64,000 nt of DNA from Candidatus Gastranaerophilales bacterium (GCA_944326555.1 CALVEK010000008.1:1-64000), one strand, 5' to 3'; positions 18,022-27,797 are shown, numbered from the stretch's first letter. Made by a program: numbers and translations. Notes: a model not told the origin generated them from the letters alone.

Positions 18022-18741
18022 ATGAGTAAAATACTTGTAGTTGATGATGATGAAGCAATTAATGAACTTGTAAAAATAAATCTGGAGCTTCTCGGATACG
18101 AAGTAATAACAGCAAAAGACGGAATTCAAGGATTTACACTTGCAAAACAAGAGTTACCAGATTTAATTGTGCTAGATGTAATGATGCCTGATGTAGACGG
18201 TTATACAGTTGCAAAAAGAATCAGAGAAAATGAATCAACAAAACCAATTCCGATTCTTATGCTTACAGCTATGGGGCAGCTTGAAGACAAAGTAAAAGGA
18301 TTTGATATAGGTGTTGATGATTATCTTGTAAAACCTTTTGAAATGGAGGAACTTAAAGTAAGAGTAAGAGCATTACTTAAGAGAATTAACGCCATACCGG
18401 AATCTCTTGCGACAAAGGATATTTTAACAATAGGGGATATAACACTGATTCCTGAAGTTTATTCAGTAAAAATACTCGACAAAACAGCAAAACTCACACC
18501 AATAGAGTTTGATATATTAAGTTTGCTTGTACAAAATCATGACTGCATGGTACCATCCTCAAAAATACTTCAAGATATATGGGGATATGCTCCGGAAGAT
18601 GATGTTGAAACAATCAGAGTCCATATAAGACACCTTAGAACAAAAATAAAAAAAATCTCGGAAAATAAAGAATATATTGAGACAATATACGGTGGAGGCT
18701 ACAGATTGCTACCCAACGGAAAACCTGTAAAATCTAAATAG
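18022..18741 (+). CDS. OmpR-family response regulator (RpaB-like)
   Basis: DNA-binding output of a two-component system. The receiver domain (1-120) has the acidic pair VVDDDE, the phospho-acceptor Asp in VLDVMMPDVDGY and the KPF lysine. A winged-helix effector domain (about 135-235) ends VETIYGGGYRL. The VLDVMMPDVDGYTV stretch and length resemble cyanobacterial RpaB/Ycf27 regulators. The cognate kinase is not adjacent. GAGG lies 9 nt before the ATG. Confidence 0.9.
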   Translation: MSKILVVDDDEAINELVKINLELLGYEVITAKDGIQGFTLAKQELPDLIVLDVMMPDVDGYTVAKRIRENESTKPIPILMLTAMGQLEDKVKGFDIGVDDYLVKPFEMEELKVRVRALLKRINAIPESLATKDILTIGDITLIPEVYSVKILDKTAKLTPIEFDILSLLVQNHDCMVPSSKILQDIWGYAPEDDVETIRVHIRHLRTKIKKISENKEYIETIYGGGYRLLPNGKPVKSK

Positions 18742-18823
18742 CCAAAAAGATTAAACACTTTACGATTATTTAAAACCAAGATTTATAATATTTTTCAAAT
18801 AAAGAATTATCGGTTAAAACTTT

Positions 18824-20080
18824 ATGTTAAAAAGAATAATTTACATATCAATAATATTTTTAATAAGCCTAACAATTTACAACTTTTTATCAGTACAAAC
18901 AAAAAATTCACAAATACCACTTTTTGACAATGAATTTCTAGTAAACAAACAGACAACAGACCCCAAAAGACTATTTTTAAAAACATGGAGAATAATAAAA
19001 ACAAAATATTACGACCCAACGCTGAATGGACAAGATTGGTCAAGATGGAACAGACACTACGTTGACCAAATAAAAACCAAAGAAGATGCATATGTAGCAA
19101 TAAACAGTATGCTGGCAAGTCTTGATGACCCATATTCAAAGTTTTTAAATCAAGAAGAATATGCAGAACAAACAACAAATATTGACTCCAAAATTGTTGG
19201 AATAGGAGTTAATATAATGTCCATAGACGGAAAAATTATAATTGTAAGTGTTGTTGAAGATACCCCGGCTTATAAATCAGGAATCAAAGCCGGAGATATA
19301 ATACTAAAAGCTGATACTAAAGAAGTTAGTGGAAAAACGGTCAGTGATGTGGCCTCTTTAATAAGAGGAGAACCTGATACAACGGTAAATCTTGAATTAA
19401 TGAGGAAAAAACAAAAATTTTCTAAAAATATAAAAAGAGAAGAAATTAAAATAAAAAACATTAAAGCTGATGTAATAGATAAGAATATAGGCTATATACA
19501 AATAGTTAGCTTTATAAGTTCTGACATGACAACAGAGTTTGTGGAAGCTCTAAACAAAACGCAAAACTGTCAAGGGCTCATTCTTGACTTAAGAGGAAAT
19601 ACAGGAGGTTTGATGCCAAATGCTGTTGTTATTGCAGATATGTTTTTAACTCAAGGTCATATAGTAAGTGTTGTAGATAGAGAAAAACAAAAATCAGACA
19701 TAGATGCACAAAGCAAATCTTACGCAATTAACAAGCCAACAGTAATACTAATTGATGAAGGAACTGCAAGCGCATCAGAAATATTAAGCGGAGCACTAAA
19801 AGATAACCACAAGGCTATTCTTGTCGGTCAAAAAACCTTTGGGAAAGGCATGATACAAAGGATTTACCCGCTGCCAAATCAAACAGGAATGAATCTTACC
19901 ATAGCCAAATATCTGACCCCGAAAGGATACGACATAAACAAAAAAGGTATAACCCCTGATTATGAAGTAGAATACACAGAAAACGATTTTCTTAAAAATA
20001 AAGATCCACAACTTGATGAAGCGAAAAAGATAGTTAAAAAACTTATTAAAACACAACATCAACTGGCAAATGTCGGTTAA
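18824..20080 (+). CDS. ctpA: C-terminal processing protease (S41, CtpA-like)
   Basis: Periplasmic serine protease that trims C-termini of exported proteins. One N-terminal signal-anchor (3-22) is followed by a PDZ domain (about 105-195) and the S41 catalytic domain. The catalytic Ser is in GTASASEI and the Lys in KTFGKG. Conserved LDLRGNTGG is intact. The C-terminal 4 bp overlap the convergent obgE stop. No Shine-Dalgarno is apparent. Length (418) is typical of cyanobacterial and chloroplast-like Ctp proteases. Confidence 0.95.
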   Translation: MLKRIIYISIIFLISLTIYNFLSVQTKNSQIPLFDNEFLVNKQTTDPKRLFLKTWRIIKTKYYDPTLNGQDWSRWNRHYVDQIKTKEDAYVAINSMLASLDDPYSKFLNQEEYAEQTTNIDSKIVGIGVNIMSIDGKIIIVSVVEDTPAYKSGIKAGDIILKADTKEVSGKTVSDVASLIRGEPDTTVNLELMRKKQKFSKNIKREEIKIKNIKADVIDKNIGYIQIVSFISSDMTTEFVEALNKTQNCQGLILDLRGNTGGLMPNAVVIADMFLTQGHIVSVVDREKQKSDIDAQSKSYAINKPTVILIDEGTASASEILSGALKDNHKAILVGQKTFGKGMIQRIYPLPNQTGMNLTIAKYLTPKGYDINKKGITPDYEVEYTENDFLKNKDPQLDEAKKIVKKLIKTQHQLANVG

Positions 20081-21348
20081 TCATAATATTCAAATTGAAT
20101 GTGTCCGATTTTAACAACATCACCATCTTTGATTCCTGCCTCTTTTAATGCTTGATATACATTCATAGAAGCAAGAATATTTTGGAATCTATATAGCTGG
20201 TCAACATTTCTTGTATCAGTAACGTTTGCCAATCTAAACAATTTTCCACCCTCAACAGAATATGTATTCTTGTCTATTTTAAATACTGCATAATCACTGT
20301 CATCATTGTCAAAAGCAGCCAAATCCTCATCAACATCAATTTTTAAATCAGGCTTTGGTATTTCATTGACTTTTTGAGCAACAAAGTTAACAAAATCAGA
20401 AATATTTTCTTTTGTTGCAGCAGATATCAAAAACACATCACTAGAAAATTTCTTAAACTCTTTAAGATAAAAATCTTTTTGCTCATCAAAAACAGAATCT
20501 ATCTTATTCAACGCTATAATTTGATATAAATTAGCTAGTCTTTCAGAATGTTTTCTCAACTCATTATTGATTTTTTCATAATTAGCAACAGGGTCATCTT
20601 GAGTAATGTCTATTACATGAATCAAAAATCTACATCTTTCTACATGGCGCAAAAATTCATGTCCCAAACCGGTACCATCGCTTGCACCTTCAATTAATCC
20701 AGGAATATCAGCTACAACAAAAGCATCACCGGATTGTTTTTTTACAACACCAAGATGAGGTACCAGAGTTGTAAAAGGATAATCGGCAATTTTAGGTTTA
20801 GCAGAACTTATTACACTAATCAATGTAGATTTACCTGCGTTAGGCATTCCCAACAACCCGACATCAGCAATCAATTTAAGTTCAAGTTCAAGCTCTCTTT
20901 CAATTCCAGGTTCGCCTGGTTCACAGAACTGTGGAGCCCTCTTTTGAGCAGTAGCAAATCTGCAATTACCTCTACCACCTCGACCACCTTTTGCAACAAG
21001 AACTTTTTGTTCAGGTTCCGTTAAATCAGCAATAACCTTGTCATATTCAGGTTCTCTGACAACAGTACCCAGAGGAACCTTTATATACAAATCTTTGCCG
21101 CCGCGCCCATGTTGAGACTTAGGTCGTCCGTTTTCTCCATTTTCAGCCTTAAAAATAGACTGATACTGGAAATCCATCAACGTAGTCATATCTTCACTTG
21201 CAACGAAATACACATCTCCGCCACGTCCGCCATCACCACCTGCAGGACCGCCTTTATCAACATACTTCTCTCTACGCCAAGCAACAATACCATTGCCGCC
21301 TTTGCCTGAAAGTATTTTTATTTTTGCTTTATCTAAAAAAGTAGCCAT
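20077..21348 (-). CDS. obgE: GTPase ObgE/CgtA
   Basis: Essential GTPase in late 50S ribosome assembly and stress control. The glycine-rich Obg fold (1-158) starts with FLDKAKIKI and GGxGG repeats. The G domain (about 160-335) has G1 GMPNAGKS, G3 DIPGLIEGA and G4 NKID. A C-terminal OCT domain (about 345-423) is present, giving the three-domain form found in many Gram-positives and Cyanobacteria. Convergent with ctpA, overlapping by 4 bp. Confidence 0.97.
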   Translation of the reverse strand: MATFLDKAKIKILSGKGGNGIVAWRREKYVDKGGPAGGDGGRGGDVYFVASEDMTTLMDFQYQSIFKAENGENGRPKSQHGRGGKDLYIKVPLGTVVREPEYDKVIADLTEPEQKVLVAKGGRGGRGNCRFATAQKRAPQFCEPGEPGIERELELELKLIADVGLLGMPNAGKSTLISVISSAKPKIADYPFTTLVPHLGVVKKQSGDAFVVADIPGLIEGASDGTGLGHEFLRHVERCRFLIHVIDITQDDPVANYEKINNELRKHSERLANLYQIIALNKIDSVFDEQKDFYLKEFKKFSSDVFLISAATKENISDFVNFVAQKVNEIPKPDLKIDVDEDLAAFDNDDSDYAVFKIDKNTYSVEGGKLFRLANVTDTRNVDQLYRFQNILASMNVYQALKEAGIKDGDVVKIGHIQFEYYD

Positions 21349-21382
21349 AGAATAAGGTTAACATAAAAATAAAACAAAATAC

Positions 21383-21781
21383 TTAATCTACATAAAGAAA
21401 ATCATCATTTTCATCTTTATAATCTTCCCAAACAGGAATTTTATCAAGGAAAGCCGATTTATTTTTCTTTTCCTGATTTTTACTATGCTTTTCGTCGTTT
21501 TCTTCCAATTTAGATTTTTCAAGTTTATTTTTTTGCATAATATTGGCAACATTCATCATTGCCAAGGAATTCAAAGTAGCATTAAGCTGTGCACTTCTAT
21601 CAACAAATTGAGACTCATTAAAAGCGGCATCTTCCTCAAAAGTTCCGCCTTGTTGAAAATATTCCATACCCGGACTTTGACGATCATCTTGAGTTTTTGC
21701 AGCAGTACCGGAGATGTCGCCGCTTTTAAAATTAAAGCTGCCACCGATTCCAAAAAATCCAGCTGAGCGATTATCTACCAC
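21383..21781 (-). CDS. Hypothetical charged protein
   Basis: No family recognised. The 132 residues begin with a glycine/phenylalanine-rich stretch (FFGIGGSFNF). A hydrophilic middle follows, with a short helix (NATLNSLAMMNVANIMQKN, about 67-85) and then a lysine/glutamate-rich tail ending in acidic residues. No signal peptide or membrane segment. GTG start with AGGAG 8 nt upstream. It lies 35 bp downstream of obgE's start on the same strand, possibly independent. Its upstream region contains a GTTTTTAATATAAT stretch reminiscent of the shared element, but spacing does not match. Confidence 0.65.
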   Translation of the reverse strand: MVDNRSAGFFGIGGSFNFKSGDISGTAAKTQDDRQSPGMEYFQQGGTFEEDAAFNESQFVDRSAQLNATLNSLAMMNVANIMQKNKLEKSKLEENDEKHSKNQEKKNKSAFLDKIPVWEDYKDENDDFLYVD

Positions 21782-21944
21782 TTTTGGCTCTCCTGCGTTA
21801 TCTCTCTTTTTGTTTATATAACATCAAGACACACTAAAACCTTGATATTATATTAAAAACAAAGAAATATTTTTTTGCTACCTAACATCTTATATTGTAG
21901 TCTATATTAACAATTATTTACATCCGTCTTTCAGATGAAATATA

Positions 21945-22211
21945 CTACAACCCTAGCATAGAAAGCGCATTCACCAAAGCAAATTGCACAAATTGCAAAA
22001 CCATTAAAGCAATAATCGGAGAAAAATCAATTCCCCCCATAGGAGGTATAATTCTTCTAAAAGGCAATAATACAAAATCCGAAACTATTGCCAGTGCTTT
22101 AAAAAATGGTGAAGACCAGTCTATTGAGGGTATCCAAGTCAAAAATATTCTAACTATTATTACCCAAAAATATAACTGAAAGAATTCAAAAACAATTTGT
22201 GAAATTTGCAC
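21945..22211 (-). CDS. YggT family membrane protein
   Basis: Small integral membrane protein of the YggT/Ycf19 family, linked in various bacteria to cell division or osmotic tolerance; exact role unclear. The 88 residues carry two membrane helices (about 5-27 and 65-85). The characteristic RIFLTWIPSIDWSSP-F and LLPFRRIIPPMGGIDFSPIIALM stretches identify the family. GTG start with GGAG 6 nt upstream. It follows mtnP by 16 bp and probably shares its transcript. Ycf19-type proteins are common in Cyanobacteria. Confidence 0.9.
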   Translation of the reverse strand: MQISQIVFEFFQLYFWVIIVRIFLTWIPSIDWSSPFFKALAIVSDFVLLPFRRIIPPMGGIDFSPIIALMVLQFVQFALVNALSMLGL

Positions 22212-22227
22212 CGCTTACTCCATTATG

Positions 22228-23031
22228 CTAAATTCTTGAACCTGAGACAGTCTCTTTGCACGAACAAACATTTCTTTCGACAGGTAATTTCTTTATAAGA
22301 TTAAACAATAAAGATTTAAGTTTATCATTGTTATCATTAAATACCTTTATTACCTCTGCATGTTGAACAGGAGGAACTTCACCAACAAGCCCTGCATCAT
22401 AATCCGTAATAAGAGATATATTCAAAGGACACATATCCATTTCTTTAACCAAGTATGCTTCGGGGAATTGAGTCATATTAATAACCTCCCACCCCTGAGA
22501 AGTAAAGAATTTAGATTCAGCCTTTGTTGAAAATCTCGGACCATTAATAACTACCACTGTACCTTTATCATGAACAGTTATACCTAATTCTTTTGCTGTT
22601 TCAATAGCCAACTGTCTCATTTCTTCACAATACGGATTAGCAGCACTAACATGTGTAACAATAGGGCCATCAAAAAATGTTGATTTACGGCCATCAGTCC
22701 AATCAACAAACTGATCACAAATTACAAAACTACCAGGCTCCACATGTTTTTGCAAACTACCTGCAGCGCAAGGTGAAATAACCCTAGAACAACCAATAGA
22801 CTTCATAGCCCATACATTAGCTCTGTAATTAATTAAGTGAGGCGGAATTGTATGGCTGCGACCATGTCTCGGCATAAAAGCAACATTATGATCACCGATT
22901 TTACCAATAAAAACACTATCAGACGGAGAACCGTAAGGAGTCTCAACTTTCACCTCCTCGATATTATCAAGAAACTTATAGAATCCTGAACCGCCGAAAA
23001 CACCTATATCAGCAACATTTTTTTTATCCAT
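22228..23031 (-). CDS. mtnP: S-methyl-5'-thioadenosine phosphorylase
   Basis: Splits methylthioadenosine to adenine and methylthioribose-1-phosphate. The phosphorylase signatures are present: GVFGGSGFY at the start, PRHGRSHTIPPH, the INYRANVWAMK stretch and the MTQFPEA-L motif that reads the substrate. Length (267) fits. SpeD at 17.4 kb supplies a source of methylthioadenosine through spermidine synthesis. AAGGA precedes the ATG. Confidence 0.93.
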   Translation of the reverse strand: MDKKNVADIGVFGGSGFYKFLDNIEEVKVETPYGSPSDSVFIGKIGDHNVAFMPRHGRSHTIPPHLINYRANVWAMKSIGCSRVISPCAAGSLQKHVEPGSFVICDQFVDWTDGRKSTFFDGPIVTHVSAANPYCEEMRQLAIETAKELGITVHDKGTVVVINGPRFSTKAESKFFTSQGWEVINMTQFPEAYLVKEMDMCPLNISLITDYDAGLVGEVPPVQHAEVIKVFNDNNDKLKSLLFNLIKKLPVERNVCSCKETVSGSRI

Positions 23032-23066
23032 ATAAATTTATCCTTATTTACCTATCACATAAAATA

Positions 23067-23720
23067 CTAATTAAGCTGAGCCTGATTCTGCAGCCAATTA
23101 TATGCTGTTCTCTGCAAAGAGCCTTCTGTACCTTCTGGTACAGTCATCTTGCCATCTTTAAAGACATTAACGGTAACACCGTTTCCATCACAGTCTGTAT
23201 CAATCACTCCAGAGACTTCTCCATTCGTATCGACATTACCCCAATTGTAGAAACATACACCATTTGAGGTTCTGAAATTCTTAATATTACCTTCTCCACA
23301 ATTAACACCACCAATAGTGTTTATCTGGTCAGCAATAAAATAACAAATAGCTTCTTTTCTGGAAAGAGAAGACTTGGTTGAGGAAGTACCTGAAGAATTT
23401 GTATAAACAACCTTTGCCTCAGGAATAGGAGCATAAGAAAAATCTAAATGCAGACCAGCCCTTTCTGCTGCAGACATAGCCGCAATATCAGAATCTGAAT
23501 AAAATGCCGCATCATATTTTGACGGGTCATTTATTGCACTGGCAATTACAGACTCAAGGGCATGATAAGATTTTATAAACAATACCTTATCTTTATCCGG
23601 ATTAATACGATTTATAGCTCTTAACATAAGAGCAACCAATACACCGATAATCATAATAGTAAGCAAAGTCTCAGCCATTGTAAAAGCTCTTCTCGTATTC
23701 AATGCATTTTTCTTATTCAT
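23067..23720 (-). CDS. Type IV pilin-like / pseudopilin protein
   Basis: Probable pseudopilin processed by a prepilin peptidase. The start at 23720 is chosen over an in-frame one at 23771 because AGGAG precedes it and a promoter lies directly upstream. A short basic leader (about 12 residues) ends before the F-T-M-A-E cleavage site, with Glu at +5 and a 20-residue hydrophobic helix (TLLTIMIIGVLVALMLRA). The mature part is about 200 residues with two or three cysteine pairs. No pilus or type II secretion operon is adjacent, so it is an orphan minor-pilin type. Confidence 0.88.
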   Translation of the reverse strand: MNKKNALNTRRAFTMAETLLTIMIIGVLVALMLRAINRINPDKDKVLFIKSYHALESVIASAINDPSKYDAAFYSDSDIAAMSAAERAGLHLDFSYAPIPEAKVVYTNSSGTSSTKSSLSRKEAICYFIADQINTIGGVNCGEGNIKNFRTSNGVCFYNWGNVDTNGEVSGVIDTDCDGNGVTVNVFKDGKMTVPEGTEGSLQRTAYNWLQNQAQLN

Positions 23721-23742
23721 AAAAACTCCTATCTTTTCTACG

Positions 23743-23771
23743 ATTATATTCGATATTCCCCAAAATTGCAA
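23743..23771 (-). promoter_or_regulatory. Sigma-70 promoter of the pseudopilin gene
   Basis: -35 TTGCAA (23771-23766), 17-nt spacer, -10 TATAAT (23748-23743) on the minus strand. The start codon is about 23 nt downstream of the -10, with AGGAG between. Confidence 0.85.
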
Positions 23772-23806
23772 AAATTAAGCAAGATTAAAGAAATTGTAAA
23801 ATTTAA

Positions 23807-23832
23807 GCAATTTTTAAAGAACAAATGTTTTT
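23807..23832 (+). promoter_or_regulatory. Shared upstream element, copy 2
   Basis: GCAATTTT (23807-23814), 12 nt, GTTTTT (23827-23832), then ATATATAC and GTAAGGTATAG in the leader of the small membrane protein at 23866. Matches the copies at 2488, 30999 and 62564. Confidence 0.5.
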
Positions 23833-23865
23833 ATATATACAGGTAGTAAAGTAAGGTATAGAAAT

Positions 23866-24102
23866 ATGTTAGTAACTCAATCAAACATTCCCTATGTTGG
23901 GTATCCGGCTAATGCAGTAGGAGCAACTCCGGTAACAAAAGATATTGCAAGCTATTGCTACGATACACAAAAGCCTCATATCTCAGAAACATACGGATAT
24001 TTAACAAGTAATCAAAAACAAAATTATACATGGCCAATTATAGGAACAGTAGTATCTGCATTATCTCTTTTAACTGTTACTGCAATGAAATTCAGGAAAT
24101 AA
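23866..24102 (+). CDS. Small membrane-anchored hypothetical protein
   Basis: 78 residues. A polar N-terminal 50 residues are followed by one hydrophobic segment (about 55-74, starting WPIIGTVVSAL) and a short basic tail (MKFRK). It looks tail-anchored. No family recognised. Its IIG-type membrane segment and basic end resemble the membrane segment of the 381-residue repeat protein (29.8-31.0 kb), and both share an upstream element. Low but plausible coding support: a GTAAGG-like site precedes the ATG by about 12 nt. Confidence 0.6.
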   Translation: MLVTQSNIPYVGYPANAVGATPVTKDIASYCYDTQKPHISETYGYLTSNQKQNYTWPIIGTVVSALSLLTVTAMKFRK

Positions 24103-24150
24103 GGAATATAGAGTTTTTGTTACCAAAAGGCAATCAAGCATAATGTAGAT

Positions 24151-25395
24151 TTACAAGTCTATATTTTTAATGCTGCAATATCCAGCAAGAAAATTAAAAA
24201 GATTTATAACTTTCGGTCTTGCTGTATTATTTTTTGATTCAATATCCAAGAAACCTTGCTCCAACCCCAATACACATGCCGGACAAGTAGTAATAACAAA
24301 ATCAACACCACTATCATAGTATTTTTGAGCTTTACTTTTGGAAATTTTTCTTGATATTTCTGAATTCTTTATTGCAAAAGTACCTGAAAAACCACAGCAA
24401 GCAGAAGAATCTTCAACATCAATAAACGTTGCATTAGCAATATTTTTAACAAAATTCGTTAAATCAAAAGTCTCATGACATGGGACATGAACAGCCAGTT
24501 TAAAATCATTATTTGCAACAAACTTGAAGTTATGAATTAAATCAAGAACACTAATTGTCTTTGCACTTAAATCTGCTGCTCTTTTATCAGAAGAAAAATC
24601 CTTGTACATTTTTAAAACACTGTTACAAGAAGCACAATCAGTTAATATATAATTATAATCAGAATCAATCTTGGAAAGATTAATAGCAATAATTTTCTTA
24701 AACTCATCAAAATTGCCATCCGATAGAAAAGAAATACCACAGCACTCAAAATTCTTTTTCATTAGCTTAATTCCTGCATCAGAAAGAATTTTAAAAACAG
24801 AATCTTCCGTCTGAGGGTTAATATATTTGTTAAAACACCCTTCAAAAAATATAGCCGTTTTTAGATTATTGTAGGAATCGCGCTCTGAACAAAATACAGA
24901 TGGCTTAGAATGTCCGGAAAAAACTAAAGAGTTGTATAAAAGGATGTAACGACCTAAAAAAGGAATACGACTAAACAAAAAACTTAAGTTATTCACTAAC
25001 TTGTCAATACCAAGCAATCTGTACAGAAAAGTAAAAACGCCTACACAAACCAACAATTTTTTAAAAACAAAATAAGAAGAGATAATTCTGTATATAAAAT
25101 TAACCTGACAAGTTTTGTAAAACTCATTTTTTGCAGCAATGAGAATATCTCGGGCATCTATATCACTAGGACAGAAATTCTTACAAGCATTACAACCTGT
25201 ACACAAGTCCAAGTATGACTTAACTTTTTGAGTAAAAGCCAAATCTCCTTTTAAAATACCGTTTAAAATAGTAAATTTACCTTTTGATACAGCACACTCG
25301 TTTAAGGTTGCTTTATAAACAGGACAAACAGACTGACAAAGTCCGCATCTGGAACACTTATATATTTCTTCTTCATAATCTTGAAACTTCTTCAT
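24151..25395 (-). CDS. Fe-S oxidoreductase, GlcF/HdrD-like
   Basis: Electron-transfer subunit, probably partner of a flavin dehydrogenase (glycolate or lactate type). Two ferredoxin-type 4Fe-4S motifs lie at about 15-75 (CSRCGLCQSVCP and CTGCNACKNFCP), and two cysteine-rich CCG domains follow (CCGISF, SACCGFSG, TTCPACVLG). A moderately hydrophobic stretch at 100-135 may contact the membrane. No flavoprotein partner is adjacent on this strand. A TATAAT 6 nt before the ATG suggests a leaderless transcript. Assignment to GlcF rather than LutA or heterodisulfide reductase is uncertain. Confidence 0.82.
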   Translation of the reverse strand: MKKFQDYEEEIYKCSRCGLCQSVCPVYKATLNECAVSKGKFTILNGILKGDLAFTQKVKSYLDLCTGCNACKNFCPSDIDARDILIAAKNEFYKTCQVNFIYRIISSYFVFKKLLVCVGVFTFLYRLLGIDKLVNNLSFLFSRIPFLGRYILLYNSLVFSGHSKPSVFCSERDSYNNLKTAIFFEGCFNKYINPQTEDSVFKILSDAGIKLMKKNFECCGISFLSDGNFDEFKKIIAINLSKIDSDYNYILTDCASCNSVLKMYKDFSSDKRAADLSAKTISVLDLIHNFKFVANNDFKLAVHVPCHETFDLTNFVKNIANATFIDVEDSSACCGFSGTFAIKNSEISRKISKSKAQKYYDSGVDFVITTCPACVLGLEQGFLDIESKNNTARPKVINLFNFLAGYCSIKNIDL

Positions 25396-25401
25396 AAGAA
25401 T

Positions 25402-25407
25402 ATTATA
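25402..25407 (-). promoter_or_regulatory. -10 element for leaderless Fe-S oxidoreductase mRNA
   Basis: TATAAT on the minus strand, exactly 6 nt from the ATG at 25395; no Shine-Dalgarno. Confidence 0.5.
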
Positions 25408-25489
25408 TTCACAAAGATTTATTTAGTGATAAAATTTTATGTGGATTTTCTAATAGTAAGAACAAAATACAATCCAAGCGGGGATATAT

Positions 25490-26533
25490 ATGAGAACAGC
25501 AGTATCTGTCAATCAAAAGATAATAATACAAGAAAAACCTGAGCCCAAATTGAGCGATTACAATAATGAAGGTGCAATAATAAAAGTTCTTGGTTGCGGC
25601 TTATGTGGCTCAGACATAGTTAAATTTTTACACGATGGAACAGAGAAAGTTCTTGGACACGAAGTTGTCGGAGAAATAGTTGATTTAAAACCTAAATTTT
25701 TATCAAAATTCAAAATAGGAGATAAAGTCGTTCTGGGACACCATGTTCCTTGTATGAAATGTGAGTACTGCAACAATAAAAACTACTCCATGTGTAAACA
25801 ATTTAAAGAAACAAATATAAGGCCCGGAGGATTTTCCGAATATATATATGTATCGCCATTGCACCTCAAAAACACTGTTTTTAAAGTGCCAAAAAACTTA
25901 GATGACATAGAAATATCATTTATGGAGCCATTGGCATGCTGTATCAGAGCAGTTGAAAGGGCAGAAGTAAAAAGAGGAACGACATCCCTCGTAATAGGTC
26001 TTGGTTCAATAGGACTGCTGATGGGACAAGCCGTAAAAGCATTTAAAGGAGATGTAATAGGTTGTGATTTGTTAGAAGAGCGCGTGGCTCTGGCAAACAA
26101 TCTTAATTTTGATGCTTCTATAAAATTTGAAGACAATGATACAACATCCAAACAAATAAAAGAGATGACTTGCGGATATGGAGCAGATATTATTTTTATG
26201 ACATCCGGCTCGGGTAAAACTATCGAGTTCGCTCTTAAGTCTGTAAGAGATGGAGGAACTATTCTAATATTCTCTTCCGTTCCTAACGATACGGCAGGAT
26301 ATACAAATAATGATATTTACTATAGAGAACTAAAAATTCTTGGCAGTTATTCACCATCACCCATGGAGCTAAAGATGGCACACAGATTACTCTCAAAGAA
26401 AAAAGTCATTGTTAAATATCTTTCAACAGTTTACTCGCTCGATAACCTTGGTGAAGCTATTCAAGATACAATCAGCAACAAGACATTAAAGGCGTATATA
26501 AAAGTAGATAAAGAGAATAAAGAGCAAGAATAA
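25490..26533 (+). CDS. Zinc-dependent MDR alcohol dehydrogenase (first of pair)
   Basis: Medium-chain dehydrogenase oxidising a secondary alcohol or polyol, NAD(P)-dependent. Catalytic zinc ligands are in GCGLCGSD and GHEVVGE. The four structural-zinc cysteines are in CMKCEYCNNKNYSMC. The Rossmann fold starts at VIGLGSIGLLMG. Length (347) is typical. It lies 22 bp before a second MDR gene with only partial similarity, so the pair probably arose by old duplication or acts in consecutive steps. Substrate unknown. Confidence 0.88.
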   Translation: MRTAVSVNQKIIIQEKPEPKLSDYNNEGAIIKVLGCGLCGSDIVKFLHDGTEKVLGHEVVGEIVDLKPKFLSKFKIGDKVVLGHHVPCMKCEYCNNKNYSMCKQFKETNIRPGGFSEYIYVSPLHLKNTVFKVPKNLDDIEISFMEPLACCIRAVERAEVKRGTTSLVIGLGSIGLLMGQAVKAFKGDVIGCDLLEERVALANNLNFDASIKFEDNDTTSKQIKEMTCGYGADIIFMTSGSGKTIEFALKSVRDGGTILIFSSVPNDTAGYTNNDIYYRELKILGSYSPSPMELKMAHRLLSKKKVIVKYLSTVYSLDNLGEAIQDTISNKTLKAYIKVDKENKEQE

Positions 26534-26555
26534 ATACGGATAAACACAAATCATT

Positions 26556-27593
26556 ATGAAAATGAAAGCTATAAGATACTATGCTCCTCAAGATATAAGA
26601 TACGAGGAAGTTGAAATAAAAGAACCCAAATCCACTGAAGTACAGGTAAGAATTCAAGCTGCACTTACATGTGGAACCGATGTAAAAACATTTAGAAGGG
26701 GACATCCCGTACTGATTAAAAAGACACCGTCAGGATTTGGCCATGAATTTGCTGGAATAATAGAAAAAGTTGGCAAAGATGTTGTTGGATTCAAACCAGG
26801 AGACAGGGTCGTTGCCGCAAATTCTGCACCTTGCGGTAAATGCTTTTATTGCCTAAAAAAACAATACAATCTTTGTGAAAATTTAGATTTGTTGAATGGG
26901 GCATATGCAGAATTTATAAACATTCCTGAAAGAATTGTAGAAAAGAATCTACTAAAAATCCCAACGGGTCTCAGTTTTGAAAAAGCAGCATTTGCAGAAC
27001 CTCTTGCAAATGTTGTGCATGGAGTAGAAAGAACTAATATCAACCCGGGAGATACTGTAGGTATATTTGGCATAGGCCCAATAGGACTAATGTTTGCAAG
27101 ACTTGCAAAATTGAAAGGAGCAAGAGTAATTGCAGCAGGAAGAAACCCCCTTAAACTCAGAATGGCAAAGGAATTTGCACAATGCGATGAAGTCATTGAC
27201 TTAAAAAGGTACAATCATCCGGAAAAAATATTTCGCTCATTTACAGAAAATGAAAGAGGTCTGGATGTCGCTGTCGAATGTGTTGGCTTGCCTGAAATTT
27301 GGGAAAAAATGTTTGAACTTGTAAGAAAAGGCGGTAAAGTACATCTTTTTGGAGGCTGCAAATCAGGGACCTCTGTAAATATAGACACAAGAAAATTACA
27401 CTACGATGAAATACAAGTTATCAGTGTTTTCCATCATACTCCACAATACTTTAGGCAAGCCTTAGATTTAATAGCCGATGGGCATGTTGATGTTACAAAA
27501 CTTATAACAAAGAAAATGCATCTTTCAGAAGCCAAAGAAGCCATATTGGCACATGAAAGAGGTGAAGCAATAAAAATTTTGTTAACCCCTTAA
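26556..27593 (+). CDS. Zinc-dependent MDR alcohol dehydrogenase (second of pair)
   Basis: Second member of the tandem pair. Catalytic zinc ligands in TCGTDVK and GHEFAGI; structural zinc cysteines in CGKCFYCLKKQYNLC. The cofactor motif is GIFGIGPIGLMF. Length 345. No Shine-Dalgarno is clear, so it may depend on coupling to the first gene. The remaining sequence resembles sorbitol/threonine dehydrogenase-like MDRs, but I cannot fix the substrate. The 204-bp gap after it shows only AT-rich sequence with a possible TTGAAA/TATGCT promoter near 27695-27722. Confidence 0.88.
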   Translation: MKMKAIRYYAPQDIRYEEVEIKEPKSTEVQVRIQAALTCGTDVKTFRRGHPVLIKKTPSGFGHEFAGIIEKVGKDVVGFKPGDRVVAANSAPCGKCFYCLKKQYNLCENLDLLNGAYAEFINIPERIVEKNLLKIPTGLSFEKAAFAEPLANVVHGVERTNINPGDTVGIFGIGPIGLMFARLAKLKGARVIAAGRNPLKLRMAKEFAQCDEVIDLKRYNHPEKIFRSFTENERGLDVAVECVGLPEIWEKMFELVRKGGKVHLFGGCKSGTSVNIDTRKLHYDEIQVISVFHHTPQYFRQALDLIADGHVDVTKLITKKMHLSEAKEAILAHERGEAIKILLTP

Positions 27594-27797
27594 CTTTACA
27601 ATATTAAGTTTTGTATATATAAAAATTATTGTCAAAAATACACTAAATACTTATGTTTTCAATTTTAAGAAAAAATCATCGTCTTATGATTGTATTGAAA
27701 TGTAAACTTTATATGTTATGCTAGCAAATAATAAAATCTTTCAACTTTTACCAAGTGTGAAGAATGTAATCACCCAAGTTTAAAAGAAAAGAAGAAA